This document shows positions 39,166-40,569 of a DNA stretch of 40,569 bases, in pieces. Position numbers and translations under genes: made by a program. The notes beneath the pieces were generated by a model. That model was not told where the DNA came from. It was given only the letters and a program-made list of their open reading frames with translations, and did not search any database. Each line of letters begins with the position of its first letter. Within the stretch, counting starts at the first letter, position 1. Source of the stretch: Candidatus Komeilibacteria bacterium RIFCSPHIGHO2_01_FULL_52_14 (GTDB lineage Bacteria > Patescibacteriota > Patescibacteriia > UBA1558 > 2-01-FULL-52-15); NCBI GenBank assembly GCA_001818365.1, contig MHKK01000022.1:5636-46204 (forward strand). Direction: 5' to 3'.

Positions 39166-39603
39166 TTAATGAACGGTGAGCTTGCCTCTGCCGCCGGCCT
39201 TGCCATCATCTGTGATCGTGACCCAGTAAGGGTCGCGAGCATAGAGTTCATATTCGAGGCGCTTGAAAGGAAGCATCTTGTCGGCTTCGAGATACAATAC
39301 AACTCGAAGCCCTCCTCCTTCCAGCTTGAGGTCCTCGTATACTGCAACCTTGATGGCCGCGCAGGAGAGCACAGATCCGTGCAAGCCCTGGTCCGTGGGC
39401 GGGGTCAGCTGTTCTTTGAAGCAGGCGGTCTTGCCGACGATCTCGCCGAGGTTTTTTGGCAGGCCTGCCTTCCCCAGAATGCGGGCCTGTAGAGCGTCCT
39501 CGAACTCGGTGCCGGTGGGTGGTGGTGCGGGATTGTCCGCCCAGACGATCGCGAATATCGCGGGAACGAGCAGAATGACGGAAAACGTTGCTAACCTCTT
39601 CAT
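39166..39603 (-). CDS. Secreted protein of unknown function
   Basis: The 145-residue protein has a clear signal peptide (MKRLATFSVILLVPAIFAIVWA, cleavage after A22) followed by DNPAPPPTG. The mature part of about 120 residues has two Cys (TACFKEQ and SVLSCAAIK) that may form a disulfide, and a predicted beta-rich end. I do not recognise a family. GAGGAG (39610-39615) lies 6 nt before ATG 39603. The open frame continues upstream, but that part is the antiframe of neighbouring genes. It is probably co-transcribed with the genes on both sides. Confidence 0.7.
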   Translation of the reverse strand: MKRLATFSVILLVPAIFAIVWADNPAPPPTGTEFEDALQARILGKAGLPKNLGEIVGKTACFKEQLTPPTDQGLHGSVLSCAAIKVAVYEDLKLEGGGLRVVLYLEADKMLPFKRLEYELYARDPYWVTITDDGKAGGRGKLTVH

Positions 39604-39650
39604 CGGTTTCTCCTCTGTTGAGGGTTGAGTGCGAGTTGGAGTTGATGGCG

Positions 39651-40124
39651 TCAGCTTGTCGCTTGCGCTGACCATTCCTCGGTCACGTCCTTGATGGCCG
39701 ACCAGCGTCGGTGTCCGATCGGCTGGTCGATCGGCATGAAGACCAGGTAGAACTTGTTGTCCCATGTCTTCACGACGCGCCAGTCGAGCGCCAAACTGCA
39801 CCGTACGATCTTCCCTTTGGCCTTGGCGCCGCCGGGGAGTTCGAAATCCATCGTGCAGCCGATCATGCTCTGGCCCATGTAGGTGCCGCTCGCCGCTATC
39901 CCGCAGAACAACTGGTGGAGCGCCCAGCGGTAGCTGGGCAGCTGGCGGTACAGGATGATCAGCAGACCGATGGCCGCAATGAACAGGACGGGATTGTCGT
40001 GCTTGATGCTCAGGCCTGATCCTGCGGCGAAGGTCATGATGGTCACGATGCTCCACCACAGGAACAGCAGGAGTTCCTTGCCGGTCGCGGTGATGGTCTG
40101 CTTCTCGGTGTCGAGTTTTGGCAT
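39651..40124 (-). CDS. Membrane protein with cytoplasmic or outer domain, unknown
   Basis: The 157-residue protein has two hydrophobic helices (about 17-37 and 45-62) and a soluble C-terminal half of ~90 residues with two Cys (LFCGIA and MIGCTMDF, RCSLALDW). I do not recognise a family. AAAGGAGG (40130-40137) lies 5 nt before ATG 40124 and overlaps the upstream gene's stop codon, so translation is probably coupled. It is 47 nt from the secreted-protein gene. Confidence 0.7.
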   Translation of the reverse strand: MPKLDTEKQTITATGKELLLFLWWSIVTIMTFAAGSGLSIKHDNPVLFIAAIGLLIILYRQLPSYRWALHQLFCGIAASGTYMGQSMIGCTMDFELPGGAKAKGKIVRCSLALDWRVVKTWDNKFYLVFMPIDQPIGHRRWSAIKDVTEEWSAQATS

Positions 40125-40129
40125 GGTGC

Positions 40130-40137
40130 CCTCCTTT
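40130..40137 (-). promoter_or_regulatory. Strong Shine-Dalgarno site of the 157-residue membrane protein gene
   Basis: AAAGGAGG on the minus strand is 5 nt before ATG 40124 and touches the preceding stop codon. Confidence 0.75.
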
Positions 40138-40569
40138 CAGAGTTTCGTTGCGATCTTGTCGCGGTTGATCCACAGCGCCGAAATGCCGTAGAAAATGGTG
40201 AGTGCGACTGCGGCCGGATGCGTGTGCCAGGCCATCCAGAGGCCGACTGCTGCGACCGGTATGACGCCGAACCAAAAGTTGCCTTTGGCGATGTACCAGG
40301 CGACGAAGTGTTTTCCGGTCTGCGTACATACCCACCAGAAGATGAACAGCGTTGCGGCGAGCATAAGGATCCACACAAGGTCCCCGGGCGGCAGATGTGC
40401 CTGCCACCAGAGGTTGTACTTCTGGGAGTACCAGTACGCCGACGGGACAAAGACCCAGTAGATGGCAATGTCCGAGTACAGATCGGCTGCAACGCCGAAC
40501 TGAGTCACGACATTCCATCTGCGTGCGAGCTGTCCGTCAACAACGTCGGTTGCAACGCTCACCATGAAC
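40137..40569 (-). CDS. CDP-alcohol phosphatidyltransferase (5' end outside window)
   Basis: About 144 residues are visible. The family signature D-G-x2-A-R-x8-G-x3-D-x3-D is complete: DGQLARR, then G and the two Asp of VAADLYSD. It binds the metal ions and CDP group, and the enzyme exchanges CMP for an alcohol to make phospholipid head groups (for example phosphatidylglycerol phosphate). Five or so membrane helices follow. The family normally has ~40-60 residues before the motif, and the frame is open to the edge, so the ATG at 40565 is probably not the true start. It is the first visible gene of the minus-strand operon. Confidence 0.85.
   Translation of the reverse strand, partial: FMVSVATDVVDGQLARRWNVVTQFGVAADLYSDIAIYWVFVPSAYWYSQKYNLWWQAHLPPGDLVWILMLAATLFIFWWVCTQTGKHFVAWYIAKGNFWFGVIPVAAVGLWMAWHTHPAAVALTIFYGISALWINRDKIATKL

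Noticed and set aside
39604-40518. Upstream extension of the secreted-protein frame to 450 codons
   Set aside because: The extension runs over two other genes with their own ribosome sites. The signal peptide and GAGGAG site fix the start at 39603.
1-40569. tRNA genes and CRISPR arrays
   Set aside because: I looked for tRNA T-arm motifs and for regularly spaced direct repeats on both strands and saw none. The repeats present are palindromes and not spaced arrays. A tRNAscan run would be decisive.

Overview
The window looks like a chromosomal piece of a Candidate Phyla Radiation (Patescibacteria, probably Parcubacteria-like) bacterium. This is inferred from gene content, not from an rRNA gene, since none is present. 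Supporting signs are an archaeal-type AMP/thymidine phosphorylase, a class I lysyl-tRNA synthetase, a short alanyl-tRNA synthetase without its C-terminal domain, a short L13, an RNA polymerase alpha subunit without a C-terminal domain, type IV pilus genes, TST-repeat surface proteins, and housekeeping genes without Shine-Dalgarno sites.

Layout. 1-2655: end of a type IV pilus cluster (two pilin-like proteins and a PilM-like ATPase). 2660-5998: the nucleoside phosphorylase and two exported proteins. 6154-9155: mnmA and alaS. 9160-9440: a strong minus-strand promoter, a structured RNA of about 240 nt and a hairpin terminator; I cannot assign this RNA to a family. 9534-13507: infA-rpmJ-rpsM-rpsK-rpsD-rpoA-rplQ-rplM-rpsI behind a consensus promoter. 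14121-22015: an envelope polysaccharide cluster (flippase, two GT4-type and three GT2-type glycosyltransferases, a polymerase/ligase-like membrane protein). 22034-23118: a VIT-family membrane protein and a small Cys-rich membrane protein. 23167-26031: lysS-serS. 26105-29941: a FtsQ-like protein, an S41 protease and UDP-glucose dehydrogenase, which could feed UDP-glucuronate to the polysaccharide cluster. 30015-34000: a 964-residue membrane protein ending in a DsbA-like domain, and a tyrosine recombinase. 34042-40569: an accessory stretch with mixed strands, consisting of a lone pilin, small orphan genes, a LexA unit with a Nudix hydrolase and a phosphatase-like gene, another Nudix gene, MITE-like repeats, and a minus-strand operon that begins with a CDP-alcohol phosphatidyltransferase cut by the window edge.

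Two expression styles coexist. Core genes have no visible Shine-Dalgarno site, and four genes have a TATACT box 6-7 nt before the ATG, which predicts leaderless mRNA. Six small orphan genes have strong AAAGGAG-type sites, and several of these have canonical promoters and T-rich terminators. The best candidates for something undescribed are the minus-strand RNA at 9160-9404, this second gene class, palindromic elements (one inserted in frame in alaS), and the LexA unit whose operator fills the promoter spacer.
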